Assembly: GCF_000696385.1 (NCBI RefSeq)
Contig: NZ_JJMN01000021.1
Span: forward strand, 40,106-104,105
Source: Vibrio metoecus
GTDB taxonomy: Bacteria; Pseudomonadota; Gammaproteobacteria; Enterobacterales; Vibrionaceae
Length of the DNA stretch: 64,000 nt
Direction of reading: 5' to 3'
How positions within the stretch are numbered: position 1 is the first letter of the stretch; each line of letters starts with the position of its first letter. The translations under genes and the position numbers were made by a program. Shown here piece by piece: positions 28,401-39,210 of the stretch. The notes under the pieces are model-generated. The model did not search any database. It was not told where the DNA came from and saw only the letters and a list, made by a program, of their open reading frames with translations.

Positions 28401-29236
28401 TCATGTAATGGCTTAGGTGAACGTATTTGCGTTGTTGGTGCATTGGCAATTTTATAACGCTGTTTTATCTCAGAGTTCGGGTACATCTCGAGGTACATTT
28501 TACCCAGAGAGTTTTCTACCAAGAACTGTACCACCCAACGCGGCGTATATACCTGCGATTGCAGTGACACCTTGTTGTATTCGGTTTTATCACCGCTATC
28601 TTTGTGAGCCTTTTTCTTGGCGTTATTGTAGCTTTCGTACATCCAACCTAGTACATCATCACTTTGCCAGATGGTCTCTTCTGATGAGTCATTAGCTTGC
28701 GCGTCAGTTTCAACCGCATTAAAGGCGTCAATAATATCGTTTAAGCTAATGGCATCAGGTAAAAGCGCATAAGGGTAAGTTTTGCTATACAGTGGCAACG
28801 TTTGACCAAGTTCGTCAAACGCTGACTTCAAATATTCGCGAATACCTTCCAGCTCTTCATCACGCATGTGCGGATTCATTTCTAACCAAGCCTTATGGCC
28901 GAATGAACGATCACCATGCTCCTTTTGCTTGGTTAATATCGGCGGAAATAAGCTGGCTGCCTCCATCACCTTTATGGCAGCAAGGCGGTTGAATAACGTA
29001 AACGTTAATTCATCCAGCAGCTTTTCACGGGCGCTTTCATAACCACCGGTTTCACCGATATGATTATCCAGCATCACGGCGAAGCGCTCACGCTTAGCTT
29101 TAACTTCCTCTGGTAGTTTTTCTACCTGGATGGCGTCCATTTGCTTGGTCTTACTAAAACCCAGTCTAGCAAATTGCTTATCGAAGGCGGCTTCAATCAG
29201 CTCTCTTAAATGGTCTACGTGGTCAGCTAATTTCAT
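25478..29236 (-). CDS. pglX: BREX adenine methyltransferase PglX (frame interrupted)
   Basis: About 1250 codons. PglX methylates a non-palindromic 6-bp site on host DNA and sets self from non-self for BREX. SAM motif I DPACGSGNFLL and catalytic NPPY (in VATANPPYTDSG) are both intact in the first part (29236-27185). The second part (27142-26609) and third (26514-25519) carry the target-recognition and C-terminal regions (HQVNPINVWYWFKQ, GPEQGFDCYIIIYKWNRDNL). Breaks are near 27180, 26610, an in-frame TAG near 26573, and the T8 run at about 25547; past the last one the frame gives MLAYDVLNAGQLKKYLNADW and a stop at 25478. Starts 4 nt after brxC. Confidence 0.87.
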
Positions 29237-29240
29237 GGGG

Positions 29241-32200
29241 TTACAGTCCTTCGCTATTAATATCTATAGTTAGTTCGATTTCTTCATCGGGCTTGGCCGC
29301 AGCAAGCGCCGTTAGCTGAGTAGTCAGCAGGGTTTTATACTCTTGAACTGTCATCACCTTACTAGAAACTTTAAACGCAACTTTGCGGGGTTGTTTCGGT
29401 GCTGGTGTTGGAACTGGAGTCTGGTCCGGAGCAGGCTCGCCACCATCGGGACCACGATTAGGTGTAGGCTGCGGTGTGGGTACAGGCTCAGGCAGCGGTT
29501 CTTCTGTGATAAAACTACTTTGCACGATAAGCAGCTCGCTATCTTTTAGCGGTGCTTGAGCTGTGTAATTCAAAATATCGGAGAGCGAAAAACCACTATT
29601 TGAACAACTAATGCTGAACGCAAGTACTGGTTCACCAACTACTCGTTTTTCTGCGTAGGCTTTTAAGGCATCAAGCTTTTGCTGATTTAATCGGTTCGGC
29701 GCCGCGGGGTAGTTTTTAAGTTCACGAAAAGCAGCCTCAATTTTACCGCTCAGGACCTTGTACTCGTGACTCATACCTATAGATGCTGTCTTAACTAACT
29801 TGTAATAAGCATCTTTTACAACTTGTACTTGTTGCTGGAGATTGGCATAGTTTTTCACCATATCCAGTTTGAATAAGCGCTCGAATTCTTCATAGGCTTC
29901 ATCAATGTTATTGTCACTGCGATCAGCTTTTATCAGCTCGCTTCGAACATCGTCAACAAAGCGCTTAAATTCTTTAACTTTAGGTAAAGTTCTTTTTTAA
30001 CGAATTTTTAAGCTTTTAATATGGCTTGAACCGCATCGCTGAACGTATCGCTGTTATTAAGTAAATACTCAACCTTTTCGATATAGTTACTCTCGGTAAC
30101 TTTACCCGCAAAACCTTGCAAGTCTTGTTTTAAACCCGCCACTTTGGGGAATAGTTCTTCAAAATCTTGTTCAGTATCACTCAGGTTGGTAATGGCACTG
30201 ATAAAATGTTCAGCCATCAAACGAATACTGTCAGCCAAGTCAAAATCGTTTGTATTCCAATCTACCTTTTTGCCGATATGATCCTGTGTTTCGAGTTCCA
30301 TCAGTAGTTGTACTGCCTGGTTCTTCTGTACAGCGGTTAGCGTTGCAGTAATCGATTTGAACGACGCAGATTTAAACTTGGTGGTATTCGTAAAGGCATC
30401 GTGAACCGCTTTATGCTCATGAGAAAAATAGGTGTCGCCGTTAAACTTAACCGATAGTCGACCGGCACGGAATAGTACTGCAAGAGTCGTTACTAATGTT
30501 CCGTAGCTATAGCCCCATGGAGCACCTGACAAGTCAGCTTCTAAGGATTTCCCGTCCATATAGCGCGACTTTATCTTAGCGTTGATCTCTTCGAACAATT
30601 TTAAGGTGATCGCCAGGTAAAATTGCCGTGACCGTCGAAGAATGCAAAATCATTAGCGGTAAATAACTTATTCAGGCTTTCTTTATGTGTACTGAAAATC
30701 TTCGAGACCAGGCTATCAGAAAGTTGACTTGATAAACGCTTGGTGTAGATGTTTTTCACCATTTTTCGCTGGTTGTCGGCAATGGTTCCCTTAAATGTAT
30801 CAACGTTCAACAGATGCTCGTCGAACATGTAGATCAGGGATGCATTGTGATATGCGTCTTGAATTAGCCCTCTTAATGTTCGTTGCTTCTCTTCTCGTAT
30901 AACTTCAAATTCACGAATAATTTGACGCTTGTCGGCATCTTTTTCATTCGAGTATTTTTCCTCCATGTAGGCGTAGCGCATAACTTCGCCTATCAATTTA
31001 TCAATCTGGGAGAATTCTGAAGTATCTGGCACCAAGGTAATAAGCTCTTTCTGATACTGAGTATCAAGCTTCAGTTGTTCAATAAAATCCTGACGATCAT
31101 CACTGATATTGAACAAGCTGTACGCTGTGATCTTTAAGTGTTTGCTTCCTACAGGTGCTAACTCATCGTCTTGGTCCGACAGCACGCTAAATTTGAATGC
31201 ATCACTACCGTCATTGTAGGATGCAACTGCGTTAAAGGTTTTGTAGTCCTTCAGATACTTAATTAACTCACGCTTCTTGCTGAAAAGTTCGACATCAAAA
31301 TCTTTCATTTCTTCGAGCATTTTGCCTTCAAGATCTGATGTGATTTTGTAGTTGTTGTTTGATAGTAGTAGTACTTTAGCTTCAAGCAGTAGCTTCAGCG
31401 CATCTTCAATTGCTGGTTTTACTTCATAGTAAGACGTAATGTCCGTAATATAGCTTTTGGTTAAATTTTCAACCGTTGGCGCTACTACTTCAGAGTCGGC
31501 TAATAGATGCATGGTTTTGAGCAGTTTCTCGCCGTCAATGCTGCTGCCATTTTCCTTTAATATTTTTCGGCTTGTATCGTATTTGTTGACCAATCCAACT
31601 GGCGGCGCGGTTTGGGCTTCATCACATATCGCGAACCCTGGCGTAAAGCTAAACAGCTCTTTGTCACGCATTTGCTTACGTAGCACATCAAATGTTGTGA
31701 TAATCATGCCTCGAGCTGCAATTTGGGTAGCAACTAAAGCGTTTGAGCTAAACAAGAACTTTTGCAAAATATCGAATTGATATTTGTGGAAAGGATAATA
31801 CACCGCAAAATCTTCAGCTGTTTCCGTTTTCGTAGGAAACGATGATTTTAGGTTGGTTGCGTCGCTGATTAAGCCTTCATTCTTTTGGTAATAAGCAACT
31901 AAATCTTGTTTTGCCTTTTCTGTTTTTTGAAGTAATCGACTACGAATGATGACATCTACTTCTGTAGACTCAAGGTGAATCTTGGTTTTAAAACGATCGG
32001 TAACCTTGGTCAAACTACTGCGACTGACGTTAGCATTATTAATCACGTCGTCGAGCTTTTCTTGAGCAATCGCTATAGTCCAAACTTTATTACTAATACT
32101 CGATAGCGACTCACTAATCCCTTCTAAATCTAAAAGTGTAAATTTCTTCTGGCTAATAGCCTCACTCGCCTCGTCAAAAACAAAGACCAGTGTTTCTTCT

Positions 32201-32934
32201 GAATTAAACTTAAGGTATTTTTCCAGTTCCGTTTTAAATTTACTGGCAGAAAAATCCTCTATCGAAGCACTGTAGACGCTTTTAGTATCTTCATAATCTG
32301 ACTCGCTGTAGCCCATTTCTGAAAAGACCTTTCGCATAACTCTAGCGACATGCCGATTACTTTTCTTTAGCTCATCCCAATCCTGCGACTCTAGTTTTTT
32401 GACAATAGATTTAAACTCGTCGAATTTACCATCTAGGAGCAGATCAAACTCCATATAACCGTAAATATCATCACGAAATCCAAGGTTTTTAAGTAGATTA
32501 GCAAACAAGGTGAACGCCAATCCACGTTCAGTATTTTGCTTTGCAACATCTAGGAACACTACACGGCTGTTAATTGCGTCAAGATTGCGTAGGGCATTTT
32601 CAATAAGACCTGCATCACTTACACCTTTTAAACGCGGTATAAAACGCTCACGTGCCGGGGTGCCATTTATAATCTGGTTATCTATTATATAACCCAGCAT
32701 CTTCCCGAAATATGACTTACCAGAGCCATAAAAACCTGATAGCCAGACACCAGTCTCTTTAATATTTGAGGTGAATTGGTTTGTAAATTCATAGAGGTGT
32801 CGACCAATACCTTCGGTAACGATATATGACTCGATTTCGTGTTGAATCTCTGTTTCTGAACGGTCTTCAAGGTCGATAACGTTTTTAATGTCTTCTTTGA
32901 GATCTAACGTTAGTATTTGATTTATGATTGTCAT
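29241..32934 (-). CDS. brxC: BREX ATPase BrxC (frame interrupted)
   Basis: About 1230 codons, the usual BrxC length, in three segments (32934-30601, 30598-30008, about 29990-29241). The N-terminus has Walker A GFYGSGKSYFGK (68-79) and a Walker B-like LVFVFDEAS. The segments join cleanly: ...GNFTW then AITLKLFEEINAK with a 1-nt change at the A4 run near 30600, and ...AVQAILKA then RTLPKVKEFKRFVDDV across the A6 run near 29998. The last segment has a proline-rich linker (PEPVPTPQPTPN) and ends SEGL. BrxC is the large P-loop ATPase of the BREX complex. Confidence 0.87.
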
Positions 32935-32946
32935 TTAAATTAGTCC

Positions 32947-33495
32947 CTATTTCACTAACGTACAGCGATACTTTGATGCTGGTCTAAAATTCAAGAATAA
33001 AATATTGTCTTCTGATATTTTCGATGGATAGAAAATGACAAGTGGATGCTTTAGCTGCATAACATCTTTGTGCTCCATTATGTTTACATTCTCTATACCC
33101 GTGCCATACAAGCAACCACTTCGAATAAGAAATGGAATCTTATCTTTTTCACAAGCCTGTTTAATGGCTGAAATAATCATGTCAAAAAGGTCTTGTTCTG
33201 GATCGTCAGATTTAAAAACAACATGTGGAGTGTTAATGAAATCTCTGTAGTACTCGGAAAAAGCATCCCAGCCATCAGAATCTATAAATCTGACAAGTAA
33301 TTGGCTGATATCTATGAATTCCGCTTTCTCTTCATAAATATCTCTCGCTTTATCAATGTATAAATTTTCCTCACCTGGACAATAGGAAAACAATATACTG
33401 TTACCACCATTGGCTTGCCGACGAAGCTGATCTTGGTTTTCAATATTAAAGTCTAGGTCAGCAAACTTTTGTTTGTGATCAGCTATAAAGGGCAT
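32947..33495 (-). CDS. brxB: BREX protein BrxB (DUF1788)
   Basis: 182 residues, intact. Contains the DUF1788 features LLVRFIDSDGWDAFSEYYRDF, a middle part FLIRSGCLYG, and a C-terminal VIFYPSKISEDNILFLNF. BrxB is a small core protein that recruits PglZ. Overlaps brxA by 17 nt and precedes brxC by 12 nt. Confidence 0.87.
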   Translation of the reverse strand: MPFIADHKQKFADLDFNIENQDQLRRQANGGNSILFSYCPGEENLYIDKARDIYEEKAEFIDISQLLVRFIDSDGWDAFSEYYRDFINTPHVVFKSDDPEQDLFDMIISAIKQACEKDKIPFLIRSGCLYGTGIENVNIMEHKDVMQLKHPLVIFYPSKISEDNILFLNFRPASKYRCTLVK

Positions 33496-34279
33496 CGCAT
33501 ATATCCTTATAGTTGTGAGTTAATTCGACATTGAGCGCTACACCATTGAAACTCATATCGAAGAAGCCTTTCATTGAAAGCTTTTTGAATCGGTCTTGAA
33601 TATCTTCTTTGGCTATAAAACTTGTGGGAAGCAATTCATGCTCAAAAATATTTTTTATCTCAGGTGAGAATAGATTGGAAAAATATACGAAAAGCACTAA
33701 TGCTTCTGGCGTTGGGCGAATATGGTTAAAGGACTTCACCCGACCAGCTGTCACAAAGTCAAATTTGGTCATTAAACTGAGGTACTTTGTAGCAACCCTA
33801 TATAAAGTATCTTCTGACCATTGCGGAAAATCAGGACCCTCTGAGGACATTTTATCTTTTAGAAAGGCAATAATGTCATCCTGTGAAATCTGTGCTCTTC
33901 CTGTGAAATACACTTTACTGAACACTTGTGTTGTGATTTCTCTGAACAACCGATTATTTAGACATAGGTGCCATAAAAAGCAAAACTTCTTATCTATTAA
34001 AGGCGCATCTGAAAGATAAATTTTTTTAATTAAAAGCTCATGATCTTGATTTATAAACTTTATAATCGCCTTATTAATCGCCCAACTTACTTTATTGCGT
34101 GTTTTTGAAGTTCTTATGTCAAACTCATTTTCATCAGTTATCTTCGAGTCAGTCAAATTAGGCTCACAAAAATAGGCACTAATTATATTGAAAACAAGTG
34201 TATAGTCTTTCAGGCCCGCAATATCTTTAATTGCAGTGTTATAATCTTGAACACTCATTTTCTCTATTAAATCTTTCAT
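33479..34279 (-). CDS. brxA: BREX protein BrxA (DUF1819)
   Basis: 266 residues, intact, somewhat longer than many BrxA proteins. Contains the DUF1819-type pattern SWAINKAIIKFINQDHELL, FLWHLCLNNRLFREI and WSEDTLYRVATKYLSLMTKFDFV. BrxA is a DNA-binding all-helical protein that opens BREX type 1 operons. Its place 16 nt after brxR and overlapping brxB supports this call. Confidence 0.85.
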   Translation of the reverse strand: MKDLIEKMSVQDYNTAIKDIAGLKDYTLVFNIISAYFCEPNLTDSKITDENEFDIRTSKTRNKVSWAINKAIIKFINQDHELLIKKIYLSDAPLIDKKFCFLWHLCLNNRLFREITTQVFSKVYFTGRAQISQDDIIAFLKDKMSSEGPDFPQWSEDTLYRVATKYLSLMTKFDFVTAGRVKSFNHIRPTPEALVLFVYFSNLFSPEIKNIFEHELLPTSFIAKEDIQDRFKKLSMKGFFDMSFNGVALNVELTHNYKDICDALYS

Positions 34280-34295
34280 TTTTATATCTTATTTA

Positions 34296-35219
34296 TTACT
34301 CATAACCAGGTGCTATTTTTAAATTTCCCACACCATATAAGGCACCTAGATTTTTCAGCGCTAGTTGAAAATCTCTTGGCTCTAATTCGGAATTTTTAGA
34401 ACAATCCACATGCCATTGGCGAAGCAAGTACCCAGCCGTTGCCGCCCTGATCTCGACCTTCATCACGCCACCGGTCATGCCATAGTCCAGCTCTATCGCT
34501 TCGCTGTGCTCAATACGTGGATGCGGCACTAACTCCAGCTCTACAAATCGGTTCCATTGCCGGTCTTGGGTTTCTAGCTCAGCCTCAGATAACCTTGAGT
34601 CTTCAAGCACAACCGCTTCTTTAATTCGGGTCAGAACAAAGTCTCTGAATTCACCATGCTTGCGGTCAAAACCACGAACGTGCCAACGCAGGCCATTGTC
34701 CACCAGCGTATGTGGCACAATTTCTCGCGTGGTTTCACCGCTCGATAACGACACATAGGTGATACTCAAGGCTTTACCTTTGTGGATGGCCTCGGTGACT
34801 TTCGCCACTATCGATAAACTCGGCTTGTTAAGGTGATAAGGCGCTTCACAAGCAAGGGGTGGGTTTTACCTTTTCCTAGTAAAGCCATCTCCGTAGCCTT
34901 GGCTAATGGTTGCCAGCGTTCTCACAACGTCATAGTCGAACAATGGCTCAAAAGCTTCACCACGCTTATGTAACTTGAGCTTTTGGTCATACTCAATGTT
35001 GCCTGGCGCAAGCTCTCGGTACATTGTGAAGTCTTTCGTTGCTTGTGCGGCGGCTATGCTGAAGCGATCGACTAAATCCGCCCGTACCGCTTCGCCCTTA
35101 AATAATAAGGTGAAATCGATGTGGGCAATGCGATCCCTGGTTGCTTGTGGCAACTGCGCTATCTGCGAGAGCTTATCTGATTTCGCCACTACTGTTTGTT
35201 TCAGACCATCATTTGTCAT
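34296..35219 (-). CDS. brxR: BREX repressor BrxR, WYL-domain (frame interrupted)
   Basis: About 307 codons. First part (35219-34866): winged-helix region and start of the linker, ending TISQGYGDGF. Second part (34808-34296): a WYL domain (KALSITYVSLSSGETTREIVPHTLVDN, WHVRGFDRKHGEFRDFVLTRI) and C-terminal WCX-like extension. One indel near 34875 joins them through APYHLNKPSLSIVAKVTEA. BrxR proteins are dimeric repressors placed ahead of BREX operons; the WYL pocket may sense a phage- or nucleotide-derived signal. It is the first gene of the cluster. Confidence 0.85.
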
Positions 35220-35537
35220 GCGTCTTGTTTATCCAATTCAACCAGCTTTTTAAAAATTCTGTTTATAAAGTAAGGACCGACATCGCGTAATCACATTGAA
35301 AAGCATCACTCAATACTGCTCTTCATCCGCAATGACTTAGCAATCTCTACCGGTTGAAGCTGGACAGATGGTCATAAAACACTGAATAGGCTTCAACCTA
35401 ATTAATTTTATTAGGTAACATCCTATCACAAATTATTTTGTAGGGAAGAGTAAGCGGCAACTTTTTGATCTGGATTGCAATTGCCGCTCAGGTATCGGTG
35501 TGAAGACCTTGTTTGGTGCCATCGATGATAGCCGCTA
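35220..35537. other. Spacer upstream of brxR, outer edge of hotspot 5 insert
   Basis: 318 bp with no gene. It should contain the BREX promoter and the boundary between the conserved ICE backbone and the BREX insert. I see no clear terminal repeat or attachment-site-like duplication at this edge. Confidence 0.5.
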
Positions 35538-35837
35538 TCAATGCGCTACCAGAACCAGTGGCACCACGATGTTACCGCGATGAGATACACCTTTATCCGA
35601 CTCTGTAGACATCAGAACGCGTTGCTCAATCTCTCGAACGCGCCTGGCAACTTCAGCCTGAACTGGTAGCAATGGCAGCAACCCTTCAGCAATCGCGTCT
35701 GGGGCAGACTCTTGGCCACAGGACATCAAGTGCTTCCATGGATCTTTAAGAAAGCGCTCGAACGTGATGCCAAATTCAATGATGCGGGCAGAGACGAAGA
35801 TTTCGCCCCAGTATTCAATGTAGGTGTCTTGGTACAT
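35538..35837 (-). CDS. Small conserved ICE protein next to the exonuclease (SXT s026-like position)
   Basis: 99 residues, function unknown to me. Begins MYQDTYIEYWGEIFVSARII with AAGAGGAA 8 nt upstream of the ATG; acidic, no membrane segment; contains the repeat-like VARRVREIEQRVL. Lies after the exonuclease gene in the same direction and marks the backbone edge of the hotspot carrying BREX. Confidence 0.55.
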   Translation of the reverse strand: MYQDTYIEYWGEIFVSARIIEFGITFERFLKDPWKHLMSCGQESAPDAIAEGLLPLLPVQAEVARRVREIEQRVLMSTESDKGVSHRGNIVVPLVLVAH

Positions 35838-35910
35838 GGAAAGATTCCTCTTGTTGCTTAAACCATGAGTTCACTTTCCATTTTCCAGAGGTTTTCAAAT
35901 ATGCAAGAGG

Positions 35911-36819
35911 CTATGACAAAGCTTTAAATCGATTGCGGGCATCTTTGTAGTCATAGTGGGCATGTTCTGAGCCACGATGGTACAAATCATCCAGGTAAGC
36001 TTGTTCCTGCGGCAGCTCGTCTTCGCTGATTTCGCGCCACCAATGCTTGTTGGCACCTTTAACACCGTCATGCCAGCGGTAACCACGCTCTTTTAGATAG
36101 TCCTTTACATCAAACGGCGCACCAAACGCACGAACTAGCACAGTACGCCTGTCTGCTTCTGACAATAAGTTTGCAACGGACTCGGGCAACAAATAGAACA
36201 ACCAGGCCATTGCCAAACAATCGGTTGCAGCTCGGTGTCCTTCATAGAACCAACCTAAGCGAAGCAGCAGGTACTCAAGTTTTCGACTTTCAAAACCCAG
36301 CGCCTTCCAATCTATGCCACTGGCTGAACAGGCCCAAGATAGATGGCCTAATGCGGCAAACCGCTTTTCAAAGAAAGGACGATCAAATTGTGCATTGTGC
36401 GCGACCACCAGCGGATCATCGGATAACCAACTCGCAACCAGTGCATCATCAATGCGCTGGCCTTGCACCATATCATCAGTGATACCGGTTAACTCGGTAA
36501 TCAGCTCAGGGATTGGCTTGCCGGGGTCTTCATACAAACTGATCACATCAACAATCGACACAATCCGCTTAGCAGAGGGGCTGTAAAGCACCTTAACCAT
36601 ACCAAGCTCAATAATGGACTCGTCATCGGCAGACAGTCCAGTTGTCTCTGTATCGAGCAGCACCATTGGCTGTTCATCGCCGACCATAGGAGAAAGTTCA
36701 AGTGGCCAGGACTGCGGCTCACGCGTTAATGGAATACGCTCCAGCAATCTAAAATCTTCTGGTCTGTCTGGGATATCCGCGAGGCGCTCTAGCGGAAATA
36801 GCGCAGGGGCTCTTGTCAT
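35911..36819 (-). CDS. DnaQ-like 3'-5' exonuclease
   Basis: 302 residues with a DEDDh exonuclease domain: LLDTETTGLSADDESIIELG (Exo I, about 55-74), VVAHNAQFDRPFF (Exo II) and HRAATDCLAM (Exo III), all catalytic residues present. The C-terminal 80 residues (FDVKDYLKERGYRWHDGVKGANKHWWREI) form a small domain found attached to such exonucleases. Conserved in SXT/R391 elements between rumBA and hotspot 5; perhaps helps trim DNA during replication or repair of the transferred element. Confidence 0.85.
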   Translation of the reverse strand: MTRAPALFPLERLADIPDRPEDFRLLERIPLTREPQSWPLELSPMVGDEQPMVLLDTETTGLSADDESIIELGMVKVLYSPSAKRIVSIVDVISLYEDPGKPIPELITELTGITDDMVQGQRIDDALVASWLSDDPLVVAHNAQFDRPFFEKRFAALGHLSWACSASGIDWKALGFESRKLEYLLLRLGWFYEGHRAATDCLAMAWLFYLLPESVANLLSEADRRTVLVRAFGAPFDVKDYLKERGYRWHDGVKGANKHWWREISEDELPQEQAYLDDLYHRGSEHAHYDYKDARNRFKALS

Positions 36820-37427
36820 TGATGGTTCCTCTTCAATTCTGTTGTTCGCTTTGGGTTATTTCACTGTGCCCTGTTCGTTTATAAACGCGTTTGTACAAAA
36901 TGCACCTTGGATACCTCAGCGTTTTTTTAATCTTTCTAATGGGTGAACCCATGTATGAAGGCTTTGGCTAAGCCTTTCAGAAAGTCTTAGCTAAACCGTT
37001 TAGGTAACCCTTACCGATACCCTTTACGTATGGCTTAGCCAACCCCTTTTCAAACGGTTGCAAAAGGCTTAAACGAGTTTGGCTGAGCATTTTAATGATT
37101 CTCCTGACTTCGCTTTAAGCCTGTAAATTCAATACGAAGCAGAATTTTACTAACTGTTTTGAAACCCTTTGAAAAGGGTTCAAAAAGCCTTATCTGACGG
37201 TTACTCGACCCATGCGTTTACCAGTAGCAGTAACAGGATCAGTAACAGAAACAAGAGCAGTAGGCAGAAGCAGTATTGTCCAAGCCTTGCAGGCTTTGAC
37301 TAGGGCGAGCGATCCCCCACATCAAGCTTTTCAACACAAAAAAGAAATCACCCACGACACAACGTCTTACTCGAACAACTACAGTTTTACCTACAATTTT
37401 ACTTGTAGAAATCAGCATAGCATTAGA
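36820..37427. other. Repeat-rich intergenic region between exonuclease and rumA
   Basis: 608 bp without a gene. Contains palindromic TTTGGCTAAGCC (36963-36974), TGGCTTAGCCAA (37031-37042) and TTTGGCTGAGC (37079-37089), a TTAGCTAAACCGTTTAGG stretch between them, an inverted repeat AAACCCTTTGAAAAGGGTT (37161-37180), and several AGTAACAG-type repeats (37228-37262). The divergent genes on both sides mean it holds two promoters; the repeats look like protein-binding sites. Confidence 0.55.
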
Positions 37428-37447
37428 TACTGTATAAACAAACAGTA
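37428..37447 (+). promoter_or_regulatory. LexA (SOS) box of rumAB
   Basis: TACTGTATAAACAAACAGTA matches CTG-N10-CAG with nearly perfect flanks, 26 bp before the rumA ATG. SOS control of umuDC-type genes is established. Confidence 0.9.
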
Positions 37448-37473
37448 TTAATTGTAATTTTTCGAGGTTCGTC

Positions 37474-37924
37474 ATGAGTGTCTCGCTGATAGGCCGTAGC
37501 GGCGCACTTGCCTTCATCAAAGCCAAGCGCCTTCGTATCCACATTGTTCATGGAACGTGTTTCTGCTGGTTTTCCTTCACCAGCGCATGATTATGTTGAG
37601 CAAACGCTCGACCTTAATGAGCTGTGCATCAAGCGACCGGCTGCAACGTTCTTTGTGCGTGTTGAAGGTGATTCAATGATTGATGCTGGGATTCACCCAG
37701 ATGATATTTTGGTGGTTGATCGCTCTGTTCAAGCAGAACACGGTGACATTGTCATCGCTGGTATCCATGGTGAACTCACGGTAAAGGAGCTTCAACTGAG
37801 GCCGTGCGTCAAGCTGCTCCCAAGAAACCGAGCATATGAACCTATCCATATTCCTGAAGGGACAGAGTTAGAGATATTTGGTGTGGTCACCAATGTGGTG
37901 CGAAACATGCGCCGCAAGTCGTGA
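37474..37924 (+). CDS. rumA: UmuD-like protein RumA (frame interrupted near start)
   Basis: UmuD homologue of the SXT/R391 family; RecA-stimulated self-cleavage makes the active partner of the polymerase RumB. The ATG at 37474 has GAGG 6 nt upstream and starts MSVSLIGR; a 1-nt indel in about 37485-37508 then shifts to LPSSKPSAFVSTLFMERVSA. Catalytic Ser in VEGDSMIDAG and the Lys of HGELTVKEL are present. The cleavage region is the segment before VSAGFPSPAHDY. A LexA box is upstream, rumB starts 7 nt after. Confidence 0.87.
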
Positions 37925-37931
37925 CTATCCC

Positions 37932-39200
37932 ATGCCTGTATTTGCCTTGGTGGACTGCAACAACTTTTACGCCAGTTGTGAGAAGCTGTTTCGTCCTGAT
38001 TTAAAAGATACGCCGGTTGTGGTGCTGTCCAACAATGACGGCTGTGTGGTTGCACGCTCGCGCGAAGCCAAGTCACTTGGTATTAAAATGGGCGTCCCCG
38101 TTTTTCAAATCAAAGCTGAAATGCAGCGCCATGGTATTTTGGCATTCTCGTCCAACTATGCGCTGTATGCAGATTTAAGCAGTCGAGTGATGCGCACTTT
38201 GGAAGAGATGGCACCACGAGTAGAGGTTTACTCCATTGACGAAGCGTTTTTGGACTTAACCGGTATTGAGTCTGCCATATCTCTTGGCGAGTTCGGACAA
38301 CAAGTGCGGGAGCGCATTGGCCACTGGATTGGGATCACCGTCTGTGTAGGCATTGCACCGACTAAAACACTCGCCAAACTGGCCAACCATGCCGCCAAAA
38401 AATATCCAGCCACTCAAGGGGTTGTAGACCTGACCAATCCAGATCGGCAACGCCGATTACTCGCATTAGTCCCGGTTGATGATGTTTGGGGCGTTGGCAG
38501 ACGGCTTTCTAAGCGTTTAAATGCTTTGGGTATCACCACAGCCCTAGACCTAGCCAATGCCTCTCCTAGAGCCATCAGAGACCAGTTTTCGGTGGTTTTA
38601 GAGAGAACCGTCAGAGAGCTCAATGGTGAGTCGTGCATTGAACTTGAAGAGATCCCGCCAACTAAGAAGCAAATTGTCTGTAGCCGTTCATTTGGCGTAA
38701 AAGTAACGCAATTTGAATTGTTACGTGAAGCCGTCTGCGAATACGCAACCCGCGCCACTGAGAAGCTTCGCAAAGAACAGCAGCAAGCCAAAGTGCTGAC
38801 CGTGTTTATACGTACCAGCCCCTTTAAGGACAGCGAGCCGCAATACAGCAACTCCGCATCGGGCGAGTTGTTGATACCCAGTTGTGATACGAGGGATTTT
38901 ATCGAGCTGGCCAGTCACTTACTCAAGCGGATATGGAAGGATGGTTTTCGTTATGCCAAAGCGGGCGTCATGCTGTCTGACTTTTACGATCCTGGCATGT
39001 TTCAACCAGGACTATTCGATGACGTATCGACCCGCTCTAATAGCCAACAGTTAATGTCTGTATTGGACACCATTAACCAAAGCGGTGCCGGAAAGGTTTT
39101 CTTTGCTGGACAAGGTACGAAGAAAGATTGGTCGATGAAGCGAGAGCTTTTATCTCCCGCTTATACAACACGCTGGGACCAATTACCGCGAGTGAAGTAG
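37932..39200 (+). CDS. rumB: Error-prone DNA polymerase V subunit RumB (UmuC-like)
   Basis: 422 residues, intact, Y-family polymerase: FALVDCNNFYASCEKLF (metal-binding Asp), VVLSNNDGCVVARS and YSIDEAFLDL (catalytic Asp-Glu). The C-terminal little-finger region and FAGQGTKKDWSMKRELLSPAYTTRW are typical of UmuC. In SXT itself rumB is interrupted by an ISCR2-linked resistance array; here it is complete. Translated with rumA under SOS control. Confidence 0.93.
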   Translation: MPVFALVDCNNFYASCEKLFRPDLKDTPVVVLSNNDGCVVARSREAKSLGIKMGVPVFQIKAEMQRHGILAFSSNYALYADLSSRVMRTLEEMAPRVEVYSIDEAFLDLTGIESAISLGEFGQQVRERIGHWIGITVCVGIAPTKTLAKLANHAAKKYPATQGVVDLTNPDRQRRLLALVPVDDVWGVGRRLSKRLNALGITTALDLANASPRAIRDQFSVVLERTVRELNGESCIELEEIPPTKKQIVCSRSFGVKVTQFELLREAVCEYATRATEKLRKEQQQAKVLTVFIRTSPFKDSEPQYSNSASGELLIPSCDTRDFIELASHLLKRIWKDGFRYAKAGVMLSDFYDPGMFQPGLFDDVSTRSNSQQLMSVLDTINQSGAGKVFFAGQGTKKDWSMKRELLSPAYTTRWDQLPRVK

Positions 39201-39210
39201 CGCCGATAAT

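Noticed and set aside
29241..30598. Two small BREX accessory genes after brxC
   Set aside because: Together with the first segment they give the normal length of BrxC, and the joins read through at homopolymers.
36963..37262. CRISPR-like repeats
   Set aside because: Motifs are short, irregularly spaced and partly inverted; no constant repeat-spacer pattern. No CRISPR array found anywhere in the window.
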